Assembly (NCBI RefSeq): GCF_019880385.1 | Contig: NZ_CP082273.1 | Coordinates: 1,116,001-1,180,000, forward strand | DNA: 64,000 nt | Source of the DNA: Nocardioides coralli | Lineage (GTDB): Bacteria; Actinomycetota; Actinomycetes; Propionibacteriales; Nocardioidaceae | Direction: 5' to 3' | In this document: one piece after another, positions 18,948 through 26,764 of the stretch | Position numbering within the stretch: position 1 is the first letter of the stretch | How the letters are laid out: the number at the start of each line of letters is the position of its first letter | Program-made: the position numbers and the translations under genes | Notes under the pieces: model-generated | Seen by the model: only the letters and a program-made list of their open reading frames with translations | Databases searched by the model: none | What the model was told of the DNA's origin: nothing

Positions 18948-19005
18948 CTTCCACGCTAGCCCGGCGCGGACCCTCGCAACAGGTCCGCCACACGGTGAGA
19001 CCCGA

Positions 19006-19875
19006 TCAGTCCTCGCGGCCTCGACGCTCGCGCAGCTCGGAGACCGACCCCGGCCCCCGGGGTCGGGAGTCGGGGTCGTCGGCGTCGTCGGGCAGTGACC
19101 CGAGGAAGGCCAGGGCCGCCTCGTGCAGGTGGCCGTTGGAGGCCAGCGCGTTGCCGCCGAAGGGACCGTCGGTTCCATCGAGGGACGAGAACCGCCCACC
19201 GGCCTCCCGGACGATCACGTCGAGGGCGGCCATGTCGTAGAGCTCCAGCTCGGGCTCGGCGGCGAGGTCGACCGCTCCTTCAGCGAGCAGCATGTAGGAC
19301 CAGAAGTCGCCGTAGGCCCGGGTGCGCCAGCACCGCCGTGAGAGCGAGAGGAAGTCGTCGAGACGGTCGCGCTCGTCCCAGCCGTGCAGGGAGGAGTAGG
19401 ACAGGGAGGCGTCCTCGAGCCGGCGTACGTCGGAGACCTGGCAGCGGCTCGCCTTGAGCAGCGAGCGTCCCGTCCAGGCGCCGTTGTCGGCCGAGGCCCA
19501 CCAGCGGCGCTGCAGCTGTGGTGCGGACACGACGCCGAGCACGGTCACGTCGTCGACCACCAGCGCGATCAGCGTCGCCCACACGGGGACACCGCGCACG
19601 AAGTTCTTGGTGCCGTCGATCGGGTCGACCACCCAGCGGCGCTGGCTGTGCCCCGTGGCTCCCTGTTCCTCGCCCAGCACGGCGTCACGCGAGCGCACCC
19701 GCGAGAGGGTGCGGCGGATGCTCTCCTCGACGGCCTGGTCGGCGTCGGTCACCGGCGTCAGGTCGGGCTTGCTCATGACGTGCAGGTCGAGCGCCCGGAA
19801 CCGCGTGGTGGTCAGCGAGTCGGCGTCGTCGGCCAGCACGTGGGCGAGTCGCAGGTCGTCGGTGTAGTCGGGCAC
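19006..19875 (-). CDS. hisN: Histidinol-phosphatase HisN (inositol monophosphatase family)
   Basis: 289 residues. Mg-binding motifs of the inositol monophosphatase fold are present: LGEEQG, then VDPIDGTKNFVRG, and later ELYDMAALDVIVREAGG. The FVRGVPVW extension after the DGT motif is typical of actinobacterial HisN, which dephosphorylates histidinol phosphate in histidine synthesis. The GTG start at 19875 has a TAGTGT -10 box 7 bases upstream and no ribosome binding site. Another phosphatase of the same family remains possible. Confidence 0.85.
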   Translation of the reverse strand: MPDYTDDLRLAHVLADDADSLTTTRFRALDLHVMSKPDLTPVTDADQAVEESIRRTLSRVRSRDAVLGEEQGATGHSQRRWVVDPIDGTKNFVRGVPVWATLIALVVDDVTVLGVVSAPQLQRRWWASADNGAWTGRSLLKASRCQVSDVRRLEDASLSYSSLHGWDERDRLDDFLSLSRRCWRTRAYGDFWSYMLLAEGAVDLAAEPELELYDMAALDVIVREAGGRFSSLDGTDGPFGGNALASNGHLHEAALAFLGSLPDDADDPDSRPRGPGSVSELRERRGRED

Positions 19876-19882
19876 GGGCGCC

Positions 19883-19888
19883 ACACTA
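19883..19888 (-). promoter_or_regulatory. -10 box TAGTGT for hisN, leaderless type
   Basis: On the minus strand TAGTGT ends 7 bases before the GTG of hisN. Confidence 0.5.
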
Positions 19889-19905
19889 TGCGTACGGGAC
19901 GGGAG

Positions 19906-19911
19906 TACCGT
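19906..19911 (+). promoter_or_regulatory. -10 box TACCGT, leaderless type
   Basis: TACCGT lies 6 bases before the ATG at 19918. The same hexamer and spacing recur before the paralogue at 20441. Confidence 0.5.
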
Positions 19912-19917
19912 GCCGGC

Positions 19918-20373
19918 ATGGAGATCAGCGGGCTGCCGCTGCACCCGTTGGTCGTGCACGCGGCCGTCGTCCTCGCCCCGCTGGGGGCGCTGACCGCCCT
20001 TGCCTACGCCGTCCCCGGCCGGTTCCGGGAGCGGCTGCGCTGGCCGATGCTGCTGACGGCGCTGGCCGCGACCGGGTCCGTCGTGGCGGCGTACGTGACC
20101 GGGACCGACTTCCTCGAGCGCCGGCCCGAGCTCGCCGACAACGCGCAGCTGCTGACGCACCGCGACCGCGCCCGGCTGCTGCTCTGGGTGACCCTGGGGT
20201 TCGGGGTCCTCGCCCTCGCCGCCGGGTGGTGGCACCAGCGGCCCGGGGTGGTCCGCCCGGTCCTGGCCGGGCTGCTCGCCGTCTCCGCCCTGGGGCTGCT
20301 CGTCCTGGCGGTGCTCACGGGCGACGCCGGGGCCCGCTCGGTGTGGGAGGGCGTGGGGGTGGACCGGACCTGA
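19918..20373 (+). CDS. DUF2231 family membrane protein (first of two)
   Basis: 151 residues with four hydrophobic segments. It begins LHPLVVHAAVVLAPLGAL, the conserved opening of DUF2231 proteins, with a histidine at the start of helix 1. A second polar block, VTGTDFLERR, follows helix 2. The function is unknown; some relatives sit near redox or haem proteins. It has the same architecture as the next gene and about the same length, so the two look like a tandem duplication that has diverged. Confidence 0.8.
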   Translation: MEISGLPLHPLVVHAAVVLAPLGALTALAYAVPGRFRERLRWPMLLTALAATGSVVAAYVTGTDFLERRPELADNAQLLTHRDRARLLLWVTLGFGVLALAAGWWHQRPGVVRPVLAGLLAVSALGLLVLAVLTGDAGARSVWEGVGVDRT

Positions 20374-20389
20374 TCGTCCGTTCGGACAC

Positions 20390-20417
20390 ACCTCGGCGAT
20401 TGTCCGTACGCCGAGGT
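20390..20417 (+). terminator. Hairpin between the two DUF2231 genes
   Basis: ACCTCGGCG and CGCCGAGGT form a perfect nine-base stem with a 10-base loop, just after the first DUF2231 gene. A smaller palindrome (GTCCG-TT-CGGAC, 20376-20387) lies beside it. It could end the first transcript or act as an operator for the second gene. Confidence 0.5.
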
Positions 20418-20428
20418 GGCGCAGGCCC

Positions 20429-20434
20429 TACCGT
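20429..20434 (+). promoter_or_regulatory. -10 box TACCGT, leaderless type
   Basis: TACCGT lies 6 bases before the ATG at 20441. Confidence 0.5.
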
Positions 20435-20440
20435 TTCTGC

Positions 20441-20890
20441 ATGGACTTCGCCGGGCTGACGTGGCACGCCGCGTTCGTGGTGGCGGCCGTGGTCCTGGCG
20501 CCGGTGGGTTGCCTGGTGTCGCTCGGGTACGCCCTGCTGATCGAGCGCCGCGACTCGTGGCGCACCCCCATGCTGGTCACCGCCGTGCTCGGCGCCGTCT
20601 CCATCCTCGCTGCCTACGTCACCGGCGAGGGCACGCTCATGATCGAGCGTGGCGTGTCGGAGTCGCAGGACGACGTCGACCGCGAGTACGCCAACCAGCT
20701 CGCCCTGCCGACCGTGGGATGGCTGGTCGTGGCGTTGGTGACCGGGTGGGTCCACCCGCGCACGGGGGCGCTGCGGATCATGCTCCCGATGCTGCTGTTC
20801 GGGTTCGCACTCGTCGTGCTGGTGCTCACCATCCTGGCCGGCGACCCCGACGCGCGCTCGCTGCTCGAGACGATCACCGACGAGCTCTAG
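20441..20890 (+). CDS. DUF2231 family membrane protein (second of two)
   Basis: 149 residues with four hydrophobic segments. The opening LTWHAAFVVAAVVLAPVGCL aligns with the previous gene, keeping the histidine but losing the LHP motif. AAYVTGEGTLMIERG corresponds to the second polar block. An acidic loop (SESQDDVDRE) is specific to this copy. It has its own TACCGT promoter, so it is probably transcribed separately. Its stop overlaps the rsgA stop in a shared CTAG. Confidence 0.75.
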   Translation: MDFAGLTWHAAFVVAAVVLAPVGCLVSLGYALLIERRDSWRTPMLVTAVLGAVSILAAYVTGEGTLMIERGVSESQDDVDREYANQLALPTVGWLVVALVTGWVHPRTGALRIMLPMLLFGFALVVLVLTILAGDPDARSLLETITDEL

Positions 20891-21909
20891 TAGCTCGGCT
20901 CGCTCCGCGCAGCCAGCAGTCGTCGGAACGAGTCCACGCGGTCGCGCTCAGCCTCCCCGGACGCGACCGCCGCGTCGAGGCCGCACTCGGGCTCGTCGTC
21001 CCCGTGGGTGCACCCCCGCGGGCAGTCCTCCGTCATCTCGTCGAGGTCGGGGAACGCCTCGATCAGGTCCTCCGGCCGGACGTGGGCGAGGCCGAAGGAG
21101 CGGATGCCGGGCGTGTCGACGATCCAGCCGGCCGGGTGGGGAGAGCCCGCCGGCGATCCGGGCAGCGCCAGCATCAGCGCCGAGGTGGAGGTGTGCCGGC
21201 CGCGGCCGGTGACGGCGTTGACGTGGCCGATCTCGCGGTCCGCGTCGGGGACCAGCGCGTTGACCAGCGTGGACTTGCCCACCCCGCTGTGCCCGACCAG
21301 CACGCTGGTCCGGCCGTGCAGGGCGCTCCGCAGCTCGCCGAGGTCGCCCCCCTTGCGGGTGACCAGCCACGGCACGCCCAGCGAGCGGTAGGTGGCGAGC
21401 AGGGTCTCGGGGTCGGCGAGATCGGCCTTGGTGAGGCACAGCAGCGGCTTCATCCCGGCGTCGTACGCCGCCACGAGGGCGCGGTCGATGAGCCGTGGCC
21501 GGGGCTCGGGGTCGGCCAGCGCGGTGACGATGACCAGCTGGTCGGCGTTGGCGACGACCACCCGCTCCACCGGGTCGTCGTCGTCGGCGGTGCGCCGCAG
21601 CACCGTGCGGCGCTCGGCCACCTCCACGATCCGGGCGAGGCTCCCCTCGGCACCGGACGTGTCGCCGACCACCCGCACCCGGTCGCCGACCACCACGCCC
21701 TTGCGACCGAGCGGGCGGGCCTTCATCGCCGTCACGGTCGTGCCGTCGACCAGCAGCGTGAACCGCCCCCGGTCGACCGTCACCACGGTCGCCTCGACGG
21801 CGTCGTCGTAGGTCGGCCGCTCCTTGGTGCGCGGCCGGGTCCGGCGGCGGGGGCGCTCGTAGTGCTCGTGGTCGTGCTCGCCGTACCGCCCGGGCCGTGC
21901 TCCCCCCAT
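20887..21909 (-). CDS. rsgA: Ribosome small subunit-dependent GTPase A
   Basis: 340 residues. An N-terminal OB fold is followed by a circularly permuted GTPase: TKAD (G4) comes before GHSGVGKST (G1) and VDTPG (G3). The C-terminal zinc knuckle is CPRGCTHGDDEPECG. RsgA is a late checkpoint in 30S subunit maturation. The first 40 residues are a charged, His/Arg-rich extension. The ATG shares a base with the aroA stop (TGATG), so the two genes are coupled, as in mycobacteria. Confidence 0.95.
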   Translation of the reverse strand: MGGARPGRYGEHDHEHYERPRRRTRPRTKERPTYDDAVEATVVTVDRGRFTLLVDGTTVTAMKARPLGRKGVVVGDRVRVVGDTSGAEGSLARIVEVAERRTVLRRTADDDDPVERVVVANADQLVIVTALADPEPRPRLIDRALVAAYDAGMKPLLCLTKADLADPETLLATYRSLGVPWLVTRKGGDLGELRSALHGRTSVLVGHSGVGKSTLVNALVPDADREIGHVNAVTGRGRHTSTSALMLALPGSPAGSPHPAGWIVDTPGIRSFGLAHVRPEDLIEAFPDLDEMTEDCPRGCTHGDDEPECGLDAAVASGEAERDRVDSFRRLLAARSEPSY

Positions 21910-23177
21910 CAGAGGAGCCCGGCCCAGAAGTCGGCGAACTCGGGGAAGGTCTTGGCCGTGGTGGCGACGTCCTCGACCAGGACGCCGTCCACGGCTGCGC
22001 CCACGATCACGCCGGCGTGGGCCATCCGGTGGTCGGCATAGGTGTGGAAGACGCCGCCGTGCAGCGAGGCCGGGCGGAAGGACAGGCCGTCGTCGTGCTC
22101 GGTGACGTCGGCACCCAGGGCGCCCAGCTCCCGTGACAGGGCGGCCAGCCGGTCGGTCTCGTGGGCCCGGATGTGGGCGACCCCGCGCAGCCGGGACGGC
22201 TCGTCGGCGAGGGCGCAGAGCGCGGCTACCGCGGGCGTGAGCTCGCCGACGTCGTGGAGGTCGAGGTCGATCCCCTGCAGCTGCTCCGGTCCGGCCACCC
22301 GGAGTCCCTCGTCGGTGAAGCCGACGTCGCACCCCATCTCCGCCAGGATCTCGCGGAGCCGGTCGCCGGCCTGCGTGGTGGCGCGGGGCCAGTCGCGGAC
22401 CGTGACCTCGCCCCCGGTCACCGCGGCGAGGGCCAGGAACGGGCCGGCGTTGGAGAGGTCGGGCTCGATGGTGCGGTCGACGGGCGTGAGCGGGCCCGGG
22501 GTCACGACCCACCGGTCGACGTCGGAGTCGTCGACGGCGACGCCGTGCTCGCGGAGCAGGGCGACCGACATCTCCACGTGTGGCAGCGAGGGGACCGGTG
22601 CGCCCGCGTGGCGGATGTCGACGCCGTCGTCGAAGCGGGCCCCGGCCAGCAGCAGCGCGGAGATGAACTGCGACGAGGCCGAGGCGTCGAGGGCGACCGG
22701 CCCGCCCCGGACCCGGCCGCTGCCGTGGACGGTGAACGGCAGCGTGTCGCCGGGGACGTCGACGCCGAGGGCCCGCAGCGCGGCGAGCACCTGCCCGACC
22801 GGACGCTGCCGCATGTGGGCGTCGCCGTCGAAGTCGACCGCTCCCTCGGCCAGGCCGGCAACCGGTGGGAGGAACCGCATCACGGTCCCGGCGAGGCCGC
22901 AGTCCACCCGGGCCGGCCCGGTCAGCCGGGCGGGGGTCACGAGCCAGTCGTCCCGGTCGCTGTCCACCCCGCACCCCAGCGCCACCAGCCCTGCGGCCAT
23001 GAGGCGGGTGTCGCGCGATCGCAGCGGGCGGCGTACGACGCTGGGGCCCTCGGCCAGGGCCGCCAGCACCAGCGCGCGGTTGGTGAGCGACTTGCTGCCG
23101 GGCAGCGAGACCACCGCGGAGACCGGCCCTGCGGCACGCGGGGCCGGCCACGGGTCGGCGAGCCGGGTGGTGGTCAC
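21909..23177 (-). CDS. aroA: 3-phosphoshikimate 1-carboxyvinyltransferase (EPSP synthase)
   Basis: 422 residues. It makes EPSP from shikimate-3-phosphate and PEP in the aromatic pathway. [17 protein letters not shown] binds the phosphates; [32 protein letters not shown] and ADHRMAHA are further active-site blocks. The GTG at 23177 is preceded by TACGCT at 6 bases with no ribosome binding site; upstream in-frame sequence is low-complexity and not part of the family. The position of the PEP-binding residues looks normal. Confidence 0.95.
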   Translation of the reverse strand: MTTTRLADPWPAPRAAGPVSAVVSLPGSKSLTNRALVLAALAEGPSVVRRPLRSRDTRLMAAGLVALGCGVDSDRDDWLVTPARLTGPARVDCGLAGTVMRFLPPVAGLAEGAVDFDGDAHMRQRPVGQVLAALRALGVDVPGDTLPFTVHGSGRVRGGPVALDASASSQFISALLLAGARFDDGVDIRHAGAPVPSLPHVEMSVALLREHGVAVDDSDVDRWVVTPGPLTPVDRTIEPDLSNAGPFLALAAVTGGEVTVRDWPRATTQAGDRLREILAEMGCDVGFTDEGLRVAGPEQLQGIDLDLHDVGELTPAVAALCALADEPSRLRGVAHIRAHETDRLAALSRELGALGADVTEHDDGLSFRPASLHGGVFHTYADHRMAHAGVIVGAAVDGVLVEDVATTAKTFPEFADFWAGLL

Positions 23178-23183
23178 CCGGGA

Positions 23184-23189
23184 AGCGTA
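23184..23189 (-). promoter_or_regulatory. -10 box TACGCT for aroA-rsgA, leaderless type
   Basis: On the minus strand TACGCT ends 6 bases before the aroA GTG. Confidence 0.5.
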
Positions 23190-23202
23190 TCGAGGCCGGG
23201 GG

Positions 23203-23733
23203 CTACCCGATCTGCGCCGCGGCCAGCTTGGCCTCCCGGCGCGCGGAGGTGGCGAGGTGGCGGGCCTCGCGGCGGGCGTCCTTCGCCGCGCGGCGGGCAC
23301 GCCAGGCCATCCCCGGCTTCCCCTCGGTGTCGACGGCGGCGAGCATCAGCCCGCCCAGCATCGAGACGTTCTTGAAGAAGTGGATCTTCTGGTTCCGGCG
23401 CTGCTCGGGGTCCTCCTCCTCCCAGAACCGGTGACCGGCGGCGGTCGTCGGGACGAGCGAGGCGGCGAGGAGGGTGGCGGAGAGTCTCGGGAGGCGTCCG
23501 GTGGCGAGCATCGCGGCGGCGCCGATCTGGGCGGCGGCGTTGATCCGCACCAGCGTCACGGTCTCGGTCGGGATGGGCGCCTGCGGCAGCGCCTTCCGGG
23601 CCAGGGGGGTCAGCCGCTCGGCCACCGGCTCGGCCCGGGCCGCGTGGGCCTCGCTGTTGCGCAGGGCGTTGACACCGCCCACCACGAACATCGAGGCGAG
23701 CATCGGCCGGGCGAGCAGTCGCGAGATCGTCAT
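23203..23733 (-). CDS. DoxX family membrane protein
   Basis: 176 residues with about four hydrophobic segments. [20 protein letters not shown] at the start and [16 protein letters not shown] in the last helix are typical of actinobacterial DoxX proteins. After the last helix comes an Arg/Ala-rich cytoplasmic tail of about 40 residues. DoxX proteins have been linked to redox homeostasis at the membrane, but the reaction is not settled. It lies 25 bases after the aroA start on the minus strand, upstream of aroA in transcription order. Confidence 0.8.
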   Translation of the reverse strand: MTISRLLARPMLASMFVVGGVNALRNSEAHAARAEPVAERLTPLARKALPQAPIPTETVTLVRINAAAQIGAAAMLATGRLPRLSATLLAASLVPTTAAGHRFWEEEDPEQRRNQKIHFFKNVSMLGGLMLAAVDTEGKPGMAWRARRAAKDARREARHLATSARREAKLAAAQIG

Positions 23734-23785
23734 GGGCCCATCTTGCACGATCGTCGTGCGGCGCCGTCGGGGCGTCGCGCCCGGT

Positions 23786-23791
23786 TAGGGT
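23786..23791 (+). promoter_or_regulatory. -10 box TAGGGT, leaderless type
   Basis: TAGGGT lies 6 bases before the SRAP ATG at 23798. Because the mature SRAP protein needs Cys2 to be exposed, a precise start here matters. Confidence 0.55.
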
Positions 23792-23797
23792 CGGCAC

Positions 23798-24553
23798 ATG
23801 TGCGGTCGCTACGCCTCGAGCCGGAAGCCGGAGGACCTGGTGGAGGAGTTCGAGGTCGTCGACAGCCGGGTCGAGCAGCCGCTCGAGCCGGACTACAACG
23901 TCGCGCCGACCAAGGAGGTCTACGCGGTGATGGAGCGCAAGCCGTCCCGCGACTCCGAGGAGGATCCGCAGCGCCAGCTGCGCACGCTGCGCTGGGGCCT
24001 GGTGCCCTCGTGGGCGAAGGACCCCGGCATCGGCAACCGGCTGATCAACGCCCGGATGGAGACGGTCGCCGAGAAGCCCTCCTTCAAGCGGGCGTTCGCC
24101 GCCCGCCGGTGCCTGCTCCCGGCCGACGGCTACTTCGAGTGGTACCCCACCTCACAGAGGACCGCGGCCGGCAAGCCCGCCAAGCAGCCCTTCTTCATCC
24201 GGCCCCAGGACGGCGGCGTCCTGGCCATGGCCGGCCTCTACGAGATCTGGCGTGACCCGACTCGCGACGACGACGATCCCGACCGGTTCCGCTGGACCTG
24301 CACGGTGCTGACCACCGAGGCCGAGGACGCCGTCGGCCACATCCACGACCGGATGCCGCTCATGGTCGAACGGGAGCGGTGGGGAACCTGGCTGGACCCG
24401 CGGGTCTCCGGCGCGGACGACCTGCTGGGGCTGCTGGTGCCCGCGGCGCCGGGACAGCTCGAGGCCTTCCCCGTCTCCGCCCGGGTCAGCAACGTGCGCA
24501 ACAACGGCCCCGACCTCGTCGAGCCGATCCCGCTCGAGGACGCGCTGTCGTGA
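23798..24553 (+). CDS. SRAP-domain DNA-protein crosslink protein (YedK/HMCES)
   Basis: 251 residues. The start MCGRY exposes Cys2 after Met removal, which forms a thiazolidine link with abasic sites in single-stranded DNA. Other active-site residues are visible: Asn34 in YNVAPT, Glu in GYFEWY, and His in GHIHDRMP. NARMETVAEKPSF is the conserved DNA-binding strand. It protects abasic sites during replication. The next gene overlaps by four bases. Its place near aroA and the sigma factor matches the mycobacterial order. Confidence 0.93.
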   Translation: MCGRYASSRKPEDLVEEFEVVDSRVEQPLEPDYNVAPTKEVYAVMERKPSRDSEEDPQRQLRTLRWGLVPSWAKDPGIGNRLINARMETVAEKPSFKRAFAARRCLLPADGYFEWYPTSQRTAAGKPAKQPFFIRPQDGGVLAMAGLYEIWRDPTRDDDDPDRFRWTCTVLTTEAEDAVGHIHDRMPLMVERERWGTWLDPRVSGADDLLGLLVPAAPGQLEAFPVSARVSNVRNNGPDLVEPIPLEDALS

Positions 24554-25212
24554 ACGCCGTGGTCTCCGGGCACGAGTCGCACTTCGACACGCCGCACGGG
24601 CCGGCCCGGACCGTGACGGCCCGGGCCCGCCGGTCGGTGGCCACCCTGCTGCTCAGCCACGGGGCGGGGGCCGGGATCCACACTCGCGACCTGGTCGCCC
24701 TGGCCGAGGCGCTGCCCCGGCAGGGAATCACCGTGGTGTGCCTCGAGCAGCCGTGGGTGCTGGCCGGCCGCAAGGTGGCCAGCCCACCGGCGACGCTCGA
24801 CGACGGCCTGCGAGCCGCCGCTGCGCGGCTGCGGGGCAGCACCCCGCTGATCGTCGGCGGGCGCTCCGCGGGGGCGCGGTCGGCCTCCCGGTGCGCTCTC
24901 GACCTCGGCGCCGTCGGGGTGCTGGCGCTCGCCTTCCCACTGCACCCGCCCGGCAAGCCCGACAAGAGCCGGCTCCACGAGCTGCTCGGTGCCGGCGTAC
25001 CCACCCTGGTCGTGCAGGGGGAGCGGGACGCCTTCGGCCGGCCGGAGGAGTTCCCGCCGGAGGTGGAGCTGTGCGTGATCCCGGGCGCCGACCACGGCCT
25101 CAAGGTGCCCGCCCGGGGTCCGGTGTCCCAGGAGGAGGCGCTGGGGATCGTCGTCGAGGCGACCCTCGAGTGGGTGGTCCGTGAGGCGGTCGGGGAATCA
25201 CCCGCGGGGTAG
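24550..25212 (+). CDS. Alpha/beta hydrolase (KANL3/Tex30-like)
   Basis: 220 residues. A short alpha/beta hydrolase with LLLSHGAGAG near the oxyanion region, a nucleophile elbow GGRSAGARSA, an acidic residue after TLVVQGERDAFG and a catalytic His in GADHGLK. The compact size and the missing lid fit the Tex30/KANL3-like group. The substrate is unknown. It overlaps SRAP by four bases (GTGA). Its 3' end contains the predicted sigmaR promoter of the following gene. Confidence 0.8.
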   Translation: MNAVVSGHESHFDTPHGPARTVTARARRSVATLLLSHGAGAGIHTRDLVALAEALPRQGITVVCLEQPWVLAGRKVASPPATLDDGLRAAAARLRGSTPLIVGGRSAGARSASRCALDLGAVGVLALAFPLHPPGKPDKSRLHELLGAGVPTLVVQGERDAFGRPEEFPPEVELCVIPGADHGLKVPARGPVSQEEALGIVVEATLEWVVREAVGESPAG

Positions 25213-25219
25213 GTGCGTT
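25194..25219 (+). promoter_or_regulatory. SigmaR-type autoregulatory promoter (GGAAT-N18-GTT)
   Basis: GGAAT at 25194-25198 and GTT at 25217-25219 are 18 bases apart, an exact match to the Streptomyces sigmaR / mycobacterial SigH consensus. It lies at the end of the hydrolase gene, directly before the sigma factor, as expected for positive autoregulation. Confidence 0.7.
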
Positions 25220-25261
25220 GTGGCCATGTGCTCGCGACGATGGAACGACCAGACACGCCAG

Positions 25262-25267
25262 TACGCT
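25262..25267 (+). promoter_or_regulatory. -10 box TACGCT, second promoter of the sigma factor gene
   Basis: TACGCT lies 8 bases before the ATG at 25276. It would give a housekeeping, near-leaderless transcript besides the sigmaR-dependent one. Confidence 0.4.
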
Positions 25268-25275
25268 GGGGGACG

Positions 25276-25905
25276 ATGACCGACGAGACCAGCGTCGACG
25301 AGATCGACGTCGCCACCGAGTCCGACGAGGACCGAGCCGCACGCTTCGAGCGTGACGCGCTGCCCTTCCTCGACCAGCTGTACGCCGCGGCGATGCGGAT
25401 GACCCGCAACCCTGCCGACGCCGAGGACCTCGTGCAGGAGACCTTCGCCAAGGCCTTCTCCTCCTTCAAGCAGTTCAAGCCGGGGACCAACCTGAAGGCG
25501 TGGCTCTACCGCATCCTCACCAACACCTTCATCAACAGCTACCGCAAGAAGCAGCGGCAGCCGCAGCAGTCGATGACGGAGGACGTCGAGGACTGGCAGC
25601 TCGCCCGCGCCGAGTCCCACACCTCCTCGGGACTGAAGTCGGCCGAGACCGAGGCGCTGGAGCGGCTGCCGGACTCCCAGGTCAAGGACGCGCTCCAGCA
25701 GCTCCCCGAGGAGTTCCGGCTCGCGGTCTACCTCGCCGACGTCGAGGGGTTCGCCTACAAGGAGATCGCCGAGATCATGGAGACCCCCATCGGGACCGTG
25801 ATGTCCCGGCTGCACCGCGGGCGCCGGCAGCTGCGGGACCTGCTCGCCGACCATGTCCGGGCCCACGACCTGCTGCCCATCGGTCCCGAAGGAGGCGACG
25901 CGTGA
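25276..25905 (+). CDS. sigR: ECF sigma factor SigR/SigH type (thiol-oxidative stress)
   Basis: 209 residues. Region 2 ([19 protein letters not shown], then [20 protein letters not shown]) and region 4 ([24 protein letters not shown]) match the SigR/SigH group. This factor directs the response to disulfide stress and heat. It is followed, with a four-base overlap, by its RsrA-type anti-sigma gene. Upstream in-frame starts (ATG 25240, GTG 25228) lie downstream of the sigmaR-type promoter, so a form extended by 12 or more residues could be made from that transcript, as known for sigmaR' in Streptomyces. Confidence 0.92.
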   Translation: MTDETSVDEIDVATESDEDRAARFERDALPFLDQLYAAAMRMTRNPADAEDLVQETFAKAFSSFKQFKPGTNLKAWLYRILTNTFINSYRKKQRQPQQSMTEDVEDWQLARAESHTSSGLKSAETEALERLPDSQVKDALQQLPEEFRLAVYLADVEGFAYKEIAEIMETPIGTVMSRLHRGRRQLRDLLADHVRAHDLLPIGPEGGDA

Positions 25906-26174
25906 GCCACCACCACGACCACACCGCGGACCAGTGCGCCGACTACCTCGAGCGCATCGTCTACTTCCTCGACAACGAGCTAGATGCCGCCGACTGCGCG
26001 GTCGTGCAGCGGCACCTCGACGAGTGCGGTCCGTGCCTGGAGAAGTTCGACCTGCAGCGCACCGTCAAGTCGGTCGTCGCACGCTCGTGCTCCTCCGAGC
26101 ACGCCCCCGAGGAGCTGCGGGCCCGCGTGCTCGTGCAGATCCGCCAGGTCCAGGTGCGGATCACCGACGTCTGA
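25902..26174 (+). CDS. rsrA: Zinc-binding redox anti-sigma factor RsrA
   Basis: 90 residues. Cys12, His38, Cys42 and Cys45 (HLDECGPC) match the zinc ligands of Streptomyces RsrA (Cys11, His37, Cys41, Cys44), and Cys62 follows. Oxidation forms a disulfide, expels zinc and releases the sigma factor. The N-terminus has an extra HHHDH cluster that may also bind metal. It is coupled to sigR through a GTGA overlap. The order fits the SigH-RshA locus of mycobacteria. Confidence 0.92.
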   Translation: MSHHHDHTADQCADYLERIVYFLDNELDAADCAVVQRHLDECGPCLEKFDLQRTVKSVVARSCSSEHAPEELRARVLVQIRQVQVRITDV

Positions 26175-26256
26175 GCCCGCGGATCCGACCCTGGCGATTA
26201 CGGCGGTCCGTCACGGGTCTGCGAGACTGTGCCGAGCAACTGATCGGAGGACGACC

Positions 26257-26331
26257 ATGGGCAAGACCGGCCGCAAGCGTCGTGCGCGCAGGAAGAAGAG
26301 CGCGAACCACGGCAAGCGCCCCAACAGCTGA
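26257..26331 (+). CDS. Ribosomal protein bL37 (24 residues)
   Basis: A 24-residue, strongly basic peptide ending in ANHGKRPNS. It matches the tiny actinobacterial large-subunit protein bL37 seen in mycobacterial ribosome structures. GGAGG lies six bases before the ATG. It is easily missed because of its size. The gene follows rsrA by 82 bases and is closed by a strong terminator, so it may be read from the sigR operon or from its own promoter. Confidence 0.85.
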   Translation: MGKTGRKRRARRKKSANHGKRPNS

Positions 26332-26348
26332 GACGCTGACGATTCTCC

Positions 26349-26377
26349 CGGACCCCCGGCCCACGGCCGGGGGTCCG
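26349..26377. terminator. Strong bidirectional terminator
   Basis: GGACCCCCGGCC and GGCCGGGGGTCC form a perfect 12-base stem (13 with the flanking C-G) around a CAC loop. It separates the bL37 gene from the convergent thioesterase gene and can serve both. Confidence 0.8.
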
Positions 26378-26392
26378 TCGTCTGTGGGTGCG

Positions 26393-26764
26393 TCAGAGCC
26401 GCGACAGGAAGCGCTCGGCGTCCACGACGACGCGGGTCACCTCGCCCGACCCGACCAGCTTTCCGTCGGCGTGGCGCGCCGAGACCGTGAAGCGGTGCAG
26501 GCGACCGTCGACGTACGCCGCGCTGGCCGTCACCTCGACCTCCGCGCCCACCGGCGAGGCCGCCAGGTGCTCCAGCGTGACCCGGGTCCCGACCGAGGTG
26601 CCACCCGCGGGCAGTGCCGGCTCGATGGCCGCGCACGTCACCGCCTCGGCCCACGCCAGCAGCCGCGGCGTCGCCAGCACCGGCAGGCTGCCGCTGCCGA
26701 CGGCCTCGGCCGTGTCGGCCTCGGTGACGGTGAAGCTCCGGGTCGCGGCGAGGGTGTCGGTCAC
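26393..26764 (-). CDS. Hotdog thioesterase-like protein (FlK-related)
   Basis: 123 residues of hotdog fold. ATPRLLAWAEAVTCAAIEPAL, followed by GTRVTLEHLAASPVGAEVEVTA, closely resembles the fluoroacetyl-CoA thioesterase (FlK) group, with the Glu and His of the active site visible. Such enzymes cleave small acyl-CoAs. The GTG start overlaps the stop of the GNAT gene (GTGA). The operon with a GNAT enzyme and a ThDP enzyme suggests an acyl-CoA pathway; the substrate is not known. Confidence 0.72.
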   Translation of the reverse strand: MTDTLAATRSFTVTEADTAEAVGSGSLPVLATPRLLAWAEAVTCAAIEPALPAGGTSVGTRVTLEHLAASPVGAEVEVTASAAYVDGRLHRFTVSARHADGKLVGSGEVTRVVVDAERFLSRL

